This document shows positions 1-9,406 of a DNA stretch of 29,588 nt, one piece after another; positions within the stretch are counted from its first letter, which is position 1, and every line of letters starts with the position of its first letter. This DNA comes from Perkinsus chesapeaki (Eukaryota > Perkinsozoa > Perkinsida > Perkinsidae). Under the pieces are notes generated by a model. It was not told where the DNA came from. It did no database searches and saw only the letters and a list, made by a program, of their open reading frames with translations. Made by a program: the position numbers and the translations under genes. The DNA lies in contig JAAPAO010000454.1 of assembly GCA_013115145.1 (NCBI GenBank), positions 1 to 29,588 of the forward strand, in the 5' to 3' direction.

Positions 1-234
1 GGTGAGGGGAATAGGGGATATAGAGAGGAGGAGGAGGGGTATGGTGAGGGGAGTAGAGGATATAGAGAGGAGGAGGGGTATGGTGAGGGGAGTAGGGGAT
101 ATAGAGAGGAGGAGGAGGGGTATGGTGAGGGGAGTAGAGGATATAGAGAGGAGGAGGGGTATGGTGAGGGGAGTAGGGGATATAGAGAGGAGGAGGAGGG
201 GTATGGTGAGGGGAGTAGAGGATATAGAGAGGAG
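1..234 (+). repeat. Coding tandem repeat, alternating 42-bp and 39-bp units (81-bp higher-order period)
   Basis: Copies of TATAGAGAGGAGGAG start at 19, 61, 100, 142 and 181, and a shortened copy starts at 223. The spacings are 42, 39, 42, 39 and 42 bp. The long unit carries one extra GAG codon (EEEE against EEE). The first base differences appear at the left edge (AAT for AGT) and at the right end, where the last copy runs into GGGCGGAAT. Near identity of the copies points to recent expansion of an 81-bp dimer. The array continues to the window edge, so its full length is unknown. Confidence 0.9.
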
Positions 235-2486
235 GGGCGGAATAGCTACAGCCGTGAGGAGAGCTGGGTGGAGGCGCAGGGCTCGATATACTATGATGAT
301 GATCGGAGCCGAGCGATAGAAGGGTTTAAGAGTAGGCAGAAGAGCAACGAGAGGTCATCCAGTGTCGAGTATAGCGGCCAGGAGTATTATAGTTGTATTG
401 ACGGGGCTGGTGAATACAACACTGAAGCCGAGAACTATGTCGATTCAGGAGGGGGTGGCCTTCATAACGATGAGGATAAAAGTCGGTATGACGATACGAG
501 AGGCACTTCTACTTACCATGGAGGCAGCTACGAAATTGAAGGGCGTAGGTCGTCATCACACACTGAGGACGAATACGTTGAGCCTGGTGGTCGGGAAGGC
601 CATAGAGAACTCGTGGCGCACCATCATCATTTGAGATACAGTAGCTTCGAGCGTGCCGCGCCGTATGAATACGATAGGGACGAGCGAAAATGGTCTCAAA
701 GCCATGAGGAGGGCGGTGGACTCAGACGGTCATTTGACTCGGGTAGCAGGCACACATTCGTTGAAGAACGGGGTCAACGTAGAGGGCCAAACGCGGAGCC
801 ATTAGCTTCAACAGTTAATCGATGGGCGTCATCGAAAAGTGAAGAGTACTTTGAAGAGTTTGGTGATGCCGCCGATGTATCAGCGAGGGAAACGCCCTAC
901 CACTACGGAGATACAGGAAGCTTCAATGTACCACGACAGAGCATCCCAGTGAAGGATGATAATGCTGATGAGGTGGATGGTGAGTTCGGAGGAGCCATTG
1001 TCAATCAATCTATTACGGGGTGGCATTTAAGAGGTGAACGGATGCATCTAGTCGATTTTGCCGGTCAATAAGGTTGAGTTTCAGATTCGTTCGATCCTCG
1101 CAGCCAATCGCCAGCGCTCCGCGAGGCTACCGAGCTCCCGGAAATCAAACGGCAGGCATCGCCGAGGGCCGATTTCAAGTGAGCTTTGATAATACTTTCA
1201 GTTAGCATTGGTGTCGGCAGCAGCAGCAGCTCCTACGAGATCTGCAATGAAGTGATACTCACGCGTCGGGAGCAGTCAGATATACGTGAATTTATTGCCA
1301 AAGAAATGTCGCGTGAGGAGACCGATGCCAAGCTAAGGCTCGCTGAGAGCCGGAGACTTCGCGGACTTGTTCTTGAAGCACTCGGGGCCTCAGCGAACAG
1401 CACAGCTGAAGGCCAGGAAACAGCGGCAGGAGTTGATGCACGGCCTTCCACAAGCCCTCCAGAGGCTAGGTTTACCGCGGAAGAGGGAGGACCTGAAATG
1501 GTCGGCGGAGATGCCGAAGATAACGTTGGGCGGCGAACTAAGGGAGGGGTGCTGGTAGAGCTCGATGCCGATATAGTGGGGTTTGGCACTCCTAAGGCGA
1601 ATAAGGGTATCCGAGAAGATAGGCAAGACCAGCGCGCCATCGACGGCCCACGACGAATCAGGCCGAATTCAGCGGTAATTCGATCGATGATCCTATGGGG
1701 ATGCCGACAGGGTGGATTCAGGCCACGGTGTCCTCTCCGTTACGGATGTCCCCTCCGCGACATCCAGGCACGCCCAAGCAGGTCGAACACAAAGATAGTT
1801 GGCTGCTGCCACGCGGACTTGGGTGATGAATGAGCATGCTGCAAATGGCTCGGAACTTATCTTAGGCGGAGGCCGTCCTCAGCGTCTTCAGGCAGCCGTA
1901 CGCCACTAAGCAGGGATGCGAGCCTAACTCTACGGACTACGAATCTTGGGAACAATAGAAAGCTCGTCAGCAACGCTGTTAGCTGGGTGAGCTCTACGGC
2001 ACCCGACGTGGCCACGACTCTGCTGTCAGACTCTGCTTGGAGGTGAGGTGAACAAGAAGACCCGTGAGTTGGCGTTGAAGGCCGCTACGAGTTCTTTTAA
2101 GAAGCTCATCGTGCTCTTCAAAGACGGGGTGACTGGTCGACAGGACTACAGGTCAGCGCGCGCCCTGGCGGTTTCATGGCTGCTCTGGAGTATCTTGCCT
2201 CTGGTGTTTCAGAGCCCTTTACGGCTTCGATGTAGAGGAGCAAGCCTTCAAGCGGTTGCACGCTGTCTCTAACTCGCCATCAATCCTTAAGGAGGAATAC
2301 GTATCGAAAGCCTTTCGGTGAGTGAAGAGGTCGAAATCCGAGGCGTGCTCAAAAGATATTTGCACCAGAGGGAATCTAACGGTTTCATCAGATACACTTC
2401 AACAACGAGATCGTTCCGAGAGATTCCCGGACATCGCGCACTTGATGCCGCAACCGATGCCGTCGCAATTCATCCACATGTTATGA
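1..2486 (+). CDS. Repeat-bearing charged protein of unknown function, 5' partial, 8 exons
   Basis: Frame 1 is open from the first base, so the gene starts outside the window. My exons are 1-1033, 1085-1178, 1221-1674, 1722-1822, 1866-1986, 2030-2151, 2213-2317 and 2369-2486, ending in TGA. All seven introns are GT..AG, 42-61 bp, and the exons sum to 716 codons with every phase matching. Without splicing the frame would stop at 1071. The first about 78 residues are repeats of GYREEE(E)GYGEGSR. A Ser/Glu/Arg/Tyr-rich, probably disordered stretch follows. After that come charged, helix-like segments (IREFIAKEMSREE, EVNKKTRELALKAATSS) separated by Ser/Pro-rich linkers such as SPPRHPGTPK. I recognise no domain, signal peptide or membrane segment. 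The splice model is inference, supported by phase and by intron lengths like those of neighbouring genes. Confidence 0.65.
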
Positions 2487-2603
2487 GGAATTTCAGTCGG
2501 CCAAAAAGCCACTTATAGCTACCGTTTGCCAAGTGTCATATAAACGTGGCGTTAATGAAGCAGTAGTAGCTATCTGTATTTAGTTAATTTTATTGTAATC
2601 AAC

Positions 2604-3515
2604 ATGTACATTCTTGAACTCACTTTGGCATTGGTCCCTGTTATCATGGTCGCTGGCCAAGACTCTGATTCATGCTCCACCGATGATGTGCTTAATGTCG
2701 GGAGAGGACCAACTCTCTTCAACAACCTCAACACCTGCGTCACCACCACTGGCGGTTTCAACGACGCCGCACTCGAGTGCGTTGCCGCCAGCACTAATAT
2801 CAGCGAACCTTGTGCAAGCTGCTACTTTGAGCTCTACTCCTGCGGTGCTAGTACGTGCCAGCAAGCATGTACCGAGCAGTTCTCGGCAGATTGCGTTGGT
2901 TGCAGTATGGCTGTGTGCGGTGACCAGCTCCAGGCCTGCACAGGAACCCCCGGCGCTGTGTTGCCTCCTCCTTTCACCACCGAAGACATGACGCTTCCTA
3001 CGCAGGCTCCGAATGGTTCAGAGGTTTACAGAGTTCCTCGAGGTTTGTATATCCTCCCCAACTCCGAAGAAGTTCAAGTCTCGGTGAACGTTGATAACGT
3101 TACGAGTACTCTCGATACAGTTATCAAAATCAACACAGATTCGCCGCTGATCCCCCAAATAGACTCACAGTGTGCCGATATGCCGTACACCTTCGACTCT
3201 AACGCTTCCGAAATCATATTGAACTTCACCGATGCCCTCTGCCTCAAGGACGTCTACGATGCTCTTAGAGTTGTTGCTCCTGCTCTACCGACTACTACAC
3301 TCAGGATGATGTATAACAAGGCCGATAACACTCTTTCCATGCCTTTACTGTCAGTATTTGTCCTTCGAAAGGACGGTGATGGTAACGGCTCTTCGCCACC
3401 TTCGAACTCATCGACAGCTGTACCTCCGCAGGATGCGGAGAACCCTAATTTCTCTACGTCTATTGACGTGTCGTGGAAACTACTATCTATTATTATTGTA
3501 ATCTTTTATTCGTGA
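2604..3515 (+). CDS. Cys-rich secreted or surface-anchored protein, intronless
   Basis: A single uninterrupted frame of 303 residues. Residues 1-18 form a hydrophobic signal peptide (ILELTLALVPVIMVAG). A Cys-rich block spans about residues 24-115, with spacings such as CASC, CQQAC and CVGC, as in disulfide-stabilised extracellular domains. A less structured region follows, rich in Thr, Ser, Pro and Asn, with several N-glycosylation sequons (NGS, NVT, NAS, NFT, NSS). The C-terminus is a Ser/Pro-rich spacer ending in a short hydrophobic run (WKLLSIIIVIFYS). That tail could be a GPI-anchor signal or a single membrane anchor. I do not recognise the family. It converges on the channel gene ending at 3846. 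Secretion is well supported; surface anchoring is inference. Confidence 0.75.
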   Translation: MYILELTLALVPVIMVAGQDSDSCSTDDVLNVGRGPTLFNNLNTCVTTTGGFNDAALECVAASTNISEPCASCYFELYSCGASTCQQACTEQFSADCVGCSMAVCGDQLQACTGTPGAVLPPPFTTEDMTLPTQAPNGSEVYRVPRGLYILPNSEEVQVSVNVDNVTSTLDTVIKINTDSPLIPQIDSQCADMPYTFDSNASEIILNFTDALCLKDVYDALRVVAPALPTTTLRMMYNKADNTLSMPLLSVFVLRKDGDGNGSSPPSNSSTAVPPQDAENPNFSTSIDVSWKLLSIIIVIFYS

Positions 3516-3845
3516 ATTCAATCTTTGTAAGGCATAATCGCGGTATTCGCTATATATAAGTAATAAGGTATATCTTGAGCCGTGTATCTTGTGTTTATAT
3601 AGTAACCCTTCAAACAACTAAGGAACACAACGCTGAGATATGAGACACAAAGCATGCCCAACACGTGCCTATTCCTCCCCTATCGCCTCTATTTGTTGGG
3701 CCCGTAGCTCCTCGACTCTCCTGAAGGAAGTGTTGCCAAAAGCTTGGGTATACGTGGCTTACTCGGTGATGTTGTCAGCGGCCCTTTGAAGGCCTTCAAC
3801 TACTTCAAGGCATTCACCCATCCCAGATGACACCTGACAGTAAAG
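3516..3845. other. Intergenic, between two convergent genes
   Basis: A 330-bp spacer between the 3' ends of the Cys-rich protein gene and the channel gene. The part just after 3515 is AT-rich (TATATATAAGTAATAAGG), as expected of a 3' untranslated region. I see no gene or clear RNA structure. Confidence 0.6.
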
Positions 3846-6800
3846 CTAGGCAGGTGAGGGGGAAGGAGGGGACACCCCGATGCCGATCGCTTGGACTTTA
3901 GAGAGAGCTCGGCCTGCCATATGCTCGATGGACGGCATAATGTCCTCAGCGGAGGTTATTAAATGCCGGGAGACTCTGAGGGCCTGAGGGATGAGATGAG
4001 ACAGATGGGACGATAAGCAAGGGGACCAATCTTCTTCGAACGGCGGGGTCATCGGAAAGTCGCAAATCTGCCAGGGCCTGCTCCATATCGAATTCTCCCG
4101 AGTCTTGCATGGCATCGGCCGCATCGACGGTGAGCTCAAGCGGTTCCTCTGCCTTCTCTGGCGATGCGTCCTATGTAATAGTAATAATATGTAATGGTGC
4201 AAATATGCGGTCAGCTATCATGGCCTTGGTAACGACCTTGGAAGGGCTTCTCTTGTCGCCAGACTTGTGGAAGATTTTCATATATAAGCGAGGGGCGTAG
4301 AGCTTAAGGCGACGCTTAACCTCGAACTTCGTCATAAACCATGACTTCAACTGTGCTAAAGAGCCCTGCCTGATGATGATAGGGAATCGCAGACTGTGGT
4401 GATGTTGGTGAGGAACTCACACTTCGTCCTTCTCGTCATCTTCATTGTCATCTCGTCCCTCCTCGTGGTTAGCTACCTGATCAGGCATGATGCTCGGGGG
4501 CATCGGTATGTACCTCTTGGCTGAGCCCCGCTACGATAATAGCAAATAGGAGATTAGCCATCAGGAAGTACATAATGGCCACAAATAGAAGGACTGCGAT
4601 AGAGCCGACCTACGAAAGGGCAAAGACAGGCGACCATCCAAGCGATGTTACTGACCACTGGTCCTTCTGCGTAGATGCGACTGAGATCGACATCCTTGAG
4701 GAATCCACGGACGAGGAACAGCAGAGCTTGGCCGAAGGTCGACAACTATGGAAGGCTTCCTAGGCGGCTGGGGGCTTGGATCACCCACTTCACCGATAGA
4801 TGTGCCAAAGGCCACATTAAACGCCATAACGAATCCAATCAAGGTCGTAACGAAGAGGATGAAGAATGCTCCAAACTGCTCATAGGCACCGTGGAGAGAC
4901 TTCACCAGCAGTTTGATGTAGGGCAGGGATGCCAGGAATTTGGTGACCTTGACCGATATCGAAACTGAGGTCGGCTCATATCCCCAAGAGCTAACCAGAG
5001 CCTCACTTGCTGCTAGTGCGTACATCTGCTTAGCGAACCGAACGTCTATGGCGATCTGTTGAAGGTCTGTGTAGACGTTGGCGTCTTGAAGCTCAAGGAC
5101 TGCGAAATCTAAAGTGGCCGGGGCGTAGGTGTTGATCTCAACGCCCAAGTTCTGAGGAAAATACGGTATGGAGAGTTGGGGTGGAGAGGTTACTATGCTG
5201 GTGAGGGGCTGAGTCGTGTAGGTTATCAGAGCCAAAGGGGTGGAGGAGTAGATCTTGAGACGGGTGGCAAATGCAGATATTAGAAATACAAGGGTTATCC
5301 AGTCTAGGATGTTCCAAGGGTCTCTGAATGAAAAGTAATGATGATAATGACAGGAACTTAGATATACTGGACAAGAGAATAGCCACTGATAGAGTGACTA
5401 AAACTAAGCAGTGTAGGGGTTATAGTGGCAGGTGATAGGAGGGAAAGACCACAAAGGTGGAGAGGGCAGCAGCAGCAGCAGGAGCAGCAGGTCGTGAACT
5501 ACCTGAAGTACTTCCACCTGCTTGTTGCCAGCTCAGAGGCCTCCTCTGCCACATAATAGAGGATGAACATAACTATGACGATTTCACCTAGGACCAGTAG
5601 AAGCAGCATCTTCAGCGTAGCTAATGATAGTAAGAAGCTAACCAAAGGTAGCGATCCATTCTTGAATGCTGCCCAAACCTTCCGGAGTAAGAAATAGCCT
5701 CGGCTGGAGGACAGTTACATCCACATCGGTGGCCACCAGACCAGATGCGCTGAACTCTATTGCGACCAACACCTAAGTCACGTTCTATTGCCAATGGCTC
5801 AGGCCGCCTCAGACAGATGGCTCACCACAGCAAAGAGGCCAAGATTGTTATTCCAGATACTGGCCTCAATGAAGACCACTCGAGTCGATAAGTCCACAAA
5901 TCTGGCGATCTCGAGGAGTTCCGTTCTTCTATCATAGTCATCGGCATTTGTCGGGAGTTGAAGTACGTACCCCCCAGGCGGGTACGTGCCATATCTACCT
6001 CACATAGGCATCATTTCGCCACATTTAAAAGTCAGTTACTTCCCCTTGTGGTCTGGCAGACTCGTACTGGTCCCAGCGCCGTCAGTGCCGATATCTTCAT
6101 ACTCGAACCAAATATATCTGAGCTATTGCTGGCAGCCCAGCTGTAGCCCTGCTGCTGCCAATCACCTTCCATCAATCTCTTCACGTCGTACCTCCTCATC
6201 CGTTTTAAAGTTGTTAGAGGCTCGAGTGACGCTTTCGCCTGACAGTGCAAGTGCGAGGAGTGTGACTGAAACGAGCCATTACCCCGCCCAAGAGCAAGCA
6301 CGTCCGCTACTGTGATGGGAAGGCCGTTGCCGTCAAGCAACTCGACGCCATAGGGCTCCTTCTGGATGTTCGATCCGGAGAACTCACCAAAGCATGTAAT
6401 TGTCCAGAGAGAAAACATAGAACCGCCCTGGCAACGATGCAGAGCTGGCAGAGGCCGCCTACGCACACCTCGCAATTTTGTGACGCCGTGACGCGATGTT
6501 GTCTCAGACGCGGAGAGCCAAACATCCAATCATCAACGTCTATAGGGACCATTGCTGTGCCGCTCGTACTGCCAACAAGATCCTTGGCCATTTGAGAGTC
6601 GATAGTCTCCGGGTAGAGAGCCTCTCGAAGCCCTCGTCGAATATACTGAATTCAAGGTGTTATAGAACAACGAGACATGGCATACTTTCCAGAATGAAGG
6701 TTCATCACGTATCCCTTTTAGAAGGCCGCCGGCCAGGAACTTATCGCGAACTAAATAGGAAGGGCCCAGTGCTTAGGAGCAGTACGCGACCATCCGGGTC

Positions 6801-7300
6801 AACACACTCGAGATCAAAGAATAGCTGTTATGATAATCATAATGCAGTGGGCTAGTCGTAGGGCATTTGAGAGGTTGGGAAGTTCCCTTCTGCGTAGTGG
6901 GGGAAGCGTTGATGAAATGCAATTAGAGATGACATTTCAACAATATGCCCTCAGAATTGAGCCCAGTCCCCGGCGACATAACAGTTTAATCGTTATTCCT
7001 CTTACGATGCTGAGTAAGGTTCACCGTGGTTTGATCCAAACTGGCCAGGACTGTCACTGTAAATGTTACCATAAAGACCAAGAACATAACTAACAGTATT
7101 GCCGCCCTTATCCGCATCCGTGTTGATGCCTCCCGCCTGAAACCACCACGTTCTAGCAACCCGCCGTTGTTCCATCATGCCTACGCTCGTCGCTTGAGCT
7201 CTCGAGCGGCGGCTGCGGCATCCTGCTGCCTTGAAGTCGCCCGCACAGTTCCCCCACGGAAGGAGCCTCGGGGTCGAGCCGTGCGCCTGTGTGGGTCCAT
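3846..7300 (-). CDS. Polycystin-2-like (TRPP) cation channel
   Basis: Starts at ATG 7300 and ends with TAG at 3846-3848. Resolved exons in gene order: 7185-7300, one starting at 7136, 6686-6750, one starting at 6645, 5826-5994, 5679-5772, 5503-5620, 4789-5323, 4656-4745, 4514-4609, 4423-4476, 4237-4350, 4027-4170 and 3846-3983. A basic N-terminal tail of about 45 residues leads into membrane helix S1 (ILLVMFLVFMVTFTVTVLA). The extracellular polycystin domain follows, with hallmarks GSPRLRQHRV, CFGEFSGSNIQKEPYG, GTYPPGGYVLQLPTN and TRVVFIEASIWNNNLGLF. Next come S2 (LLLLVLGEIVIVMFILYYVAEE), S3 (RDPWNILDWITLVFLISAF), S5 (FGAFFILFVTTLIGFVMAF), the pore helix and filter (STFGQALLFLVRGFLKDVD) and S6 (VLLFVAIMYFLMANLLFAII). 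The cytosolic tail holds an acidic cluster (RDDNEDDEKDE) and charged helices that may form a coiled coil. Junctions between about 5995 and 7060 are partly unresolved. Role by family: calcium-permeable nonselective channel, often ciliary. Confidence 0.88.
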
Positions 7301-7467
7301 AGGAGAAAGGCAACTGGCCTGGAATAGGACGTTGAGGAGATGCCAGGTGATGTTCAAAGGGATGTTCACGTCTACATTTATGGTAAATGCCTATCAATTC
7401 AGAAGCCCAGGAAATTGAGGGTCAGGAACGAGTCACGCTAATGTTGGATATGCATTAATAATATCCA

Positions 7468-7863
7468 CTAAATTACCATTATACACCCTACCGCCCCCGC
7501 CTCGTCGTCATCGTCCTCGAGCAGCAGCAGCAACCATATAAGTTGTCCTATACAGTATTGGTTGAGGCCGTGAAGACTACAATGTATCATGGGTGTTTTA
7601 CTATGAGGTCGGATTCCCCGGTAATGGTGGCATATTGGACTGACTATGACAGATAGATCGCCAGGACTGAATGCATCGGTTGGCTCTCCAATTGGGTCTC
7701 TCCAAGGATACTTTAAGATGATTGATGTGTTGAATCCATCAAATCTGTACTTCTCGCCGGCAACAAAACTAACGTTGTAAAGAACGACGCTCACCTGAGT
7801 CGGTACACTATACGATCGGCTATGATCGACAGGATCGGTGTTGGGGGAAATTGGGTTGCCCAA
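7468..7863 (-). CDS. Possible exon of an unrecognised gene
   Basis: This frame reads like protein over about 90 residues (VSVVLYNVSFVAGEKYRF, FNTSIILKYPWRDPIGEP, AFSPGDLSVIVSP), but I could not tie it to a start codon, a family or a neighbouring exon. Upstream in the same frame a TGA lies just before a possible acceptor near 7874. The downstream end (LIWLLLLLEDDDDEAGAV) looks like low-complexity read-through of a CAG/CTG-type repeat. It could be a separate small gene, a 3' exon of the secreted protein gene at 7958-8663, or non-coding. The remaining sequence at 7301-7467 and 7864-7957 shows nothing else I can support. Confidence 0.3.
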   Translation of the reverse strand: MGNPISPNTDPVDHSRSYSVPTQVSVVLYNVSFVAGEKYRFDGFNTSIILKYPWRDPIGEPTDAFSPGDLSVIVSPICHHYRGIRPHSKTPMIHCSLHGLNQYCIGQLIWLLLLLEDDDDEAGAVGCIMVI

Positions 7864-7957
7864 ATCAACTTCAACTCAGACAAGTCATTCTCATCAGACA
7901 CAACATCAACATGATAAACAACAGCTGGTAATAACATCATAACCCCTACACCTCAAG

Positions 7958-8663
7958 TCATGCCCTGGCTTTGCTTCCAATAAAGACTTTCAATGCCCCC
8001 TTCATGGTTTCCTTATTAACCCTATGAAACGGCACAAACCAATTCGAGCCCGGTGGATACGGATGCGGTGGATTCTTCAACAGCTCCGCCACTAGAGGTT
8101 GACATTTCTTGCGAATCTTCCCTGATTCAGTCCCCTTCGGTCTTTTACTCATCAAGATCGCCCGAGTCACGTCAGAAAGATGCGCCAAGGGCAGGTAACG
8201 AAGCCTCTTCATCTGTTCGGCGTTGTCCTTCCGCCCCTCGAACTCAACATTCTTAGGGTCGTTCCTTTGTGCACTATCCCCTATAAAAGCGTGGAAGATG
8301 CCATTTTCTTTCTCGTAGCTAACAAGAGATATGGCATATCTTGAGGTTGAGCTTACAAATCATAGGTTGTGGTGCCATCGATTAGCTTGGTCCGTATAAT
8401 GTTCCCTTCACGATCAAAGAAGAAGGAGAACTCTGTCGGCACTCCGTCTGTTTCATCCTCCAGAACGCAGCCCCAAAGGCCATCAATGTGGATCGCCTTC
8501 GGAGAGTAATATTTACAAGTACCATGTTAACCAGTCAACTTACCGTTACGTTGTCCAACAGCGCTCTAGTCTCGGTCATGGGCGCCCTACCACTGACAGA
8601 AGCTTCTATGGGTAGTAGTAGGACAGTGGTGCCGATGAGAAAGGATGATAACAGTAACAGCAT
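7958..8663 (-). CDS. Small secreted protein of unknown function, 3 exons
   Basis: Exons in gene order are 8544-8663, 8357-8496 and 7958-8318, with introns of 47 and 38 bp. The lengths sum to 207 codons, giving 206 residues. The start at 8663 is chosen because it gives a clear signal peptide, MLLLLSSFLIGTTVLLL, with likely cleavage near EAS-VSG. The mature part has a segment GLWGCVLEDETDGVPTEF, an aromatic stretch FSFFFDREGNI and FYEKENGIFHAFIGDS. The C-terminus is basic and proline-containing (LMSKRPKGTESGKIRKK, NPPHPYPPGSNWFVPFHR). Only two cysteines are seen in the mature region. I recognise no family. The gene is transcribed divergently from the kinase gene to its right. Confidence 0.65.
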
Positions 8664-9406
8664 AACAACTAATTGGCAACCTACTTACGTCTCCTTCATA
8701 AGCAGCATTTAGAAAGGAATAGAGTGGTTAATAAGGCCAGAACCGATAGGCCTTGAATGCTAACTCATTTAAAGCGTCGCCGAAGGAGCGTAGTTTTCCA
8801 TCTCTCCAGCGTAAGCGGCAGGGCTAGCGAGATTCCGTCGGGTGTCGACCAAAGATGCGGTGCCGGTAGTACCCACTTATCACACAGACCTTTAAGGACT
8901 TAGGAGGGAGGTATTAATATAACAATATCTACTATTCAGTAAGCGAATAGATTGTGTTATCATGATGATGACAAAGACCTATTCCTGTTTACTTCAACTA
9001 GATAAGCGTTTTGCTATGATAACTCTGAAAATAACAATTAATGGATGATGTCCCATCGTAGAGTGATACTGTAGGGTTCGTTGCCTGGTGGGGCCAGGTC
9101 TTTGGATATGTCCAATACCTACGGCTTAGCTTATAAGGAGGAAGAGGAAGAGCCAGCTACTGTATGTTGCTGCCCATCACCAAGTAACCCTTCCAAGTCT
9201 AGTATCCTTCACGATCCGTATCTTAGGTGATTCCTGTGCACCTACTACATGTGGTGGACCATCCCCATACGCCTCTTCATCTGGTGAAGATACCAGTGAT
9301 GCCAAATACTTCCACCCTGGTGATGTTACCGCAGGCAAAAGGAAGGTAACAATAACAATGTTAATATTGTTCCTAGACCTTCGATCAGTTGCCATCTTTG
9401 GTGCAG
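8664..9406. other. Spacer between divergent genes; probably holds the kinase promoter and first exon(s)
   Basis: No independent gene is recognisable. The kinase frame needs an upstream exon. A frame open from about 9135 to 9345, ending GKRK before a GTAACA donor at 9346, would join in phase to 9407 across a 61-bp intron. It contains no in-frame ATG, so the true start is not located. The stretch 8880-9060 is AT-rich. Confidence 0.4.

Noticed and set aside
2-319. Second long frame across the tandem repeat (DIERRRRGMVRGV repeats)
   Set aside because: Repeats whose unit is a multiple of three keep any open frame open. This one ends at 319 without continuing, while frame 1 continues into a phase-consistent spliced gene.
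1233-1640. 135-residue minus-strand frame
   Set aside because: It is antisense to the exon at 1221-1674. Ser/Pro-rich composition is expected from the complement of a Glu/Arg-rich exon.
6496-6855. 119-residue plus-strand frame
   Set aside because: It lies opposite the polycystin-domain exons, which have strong family motifs on the minus strand.
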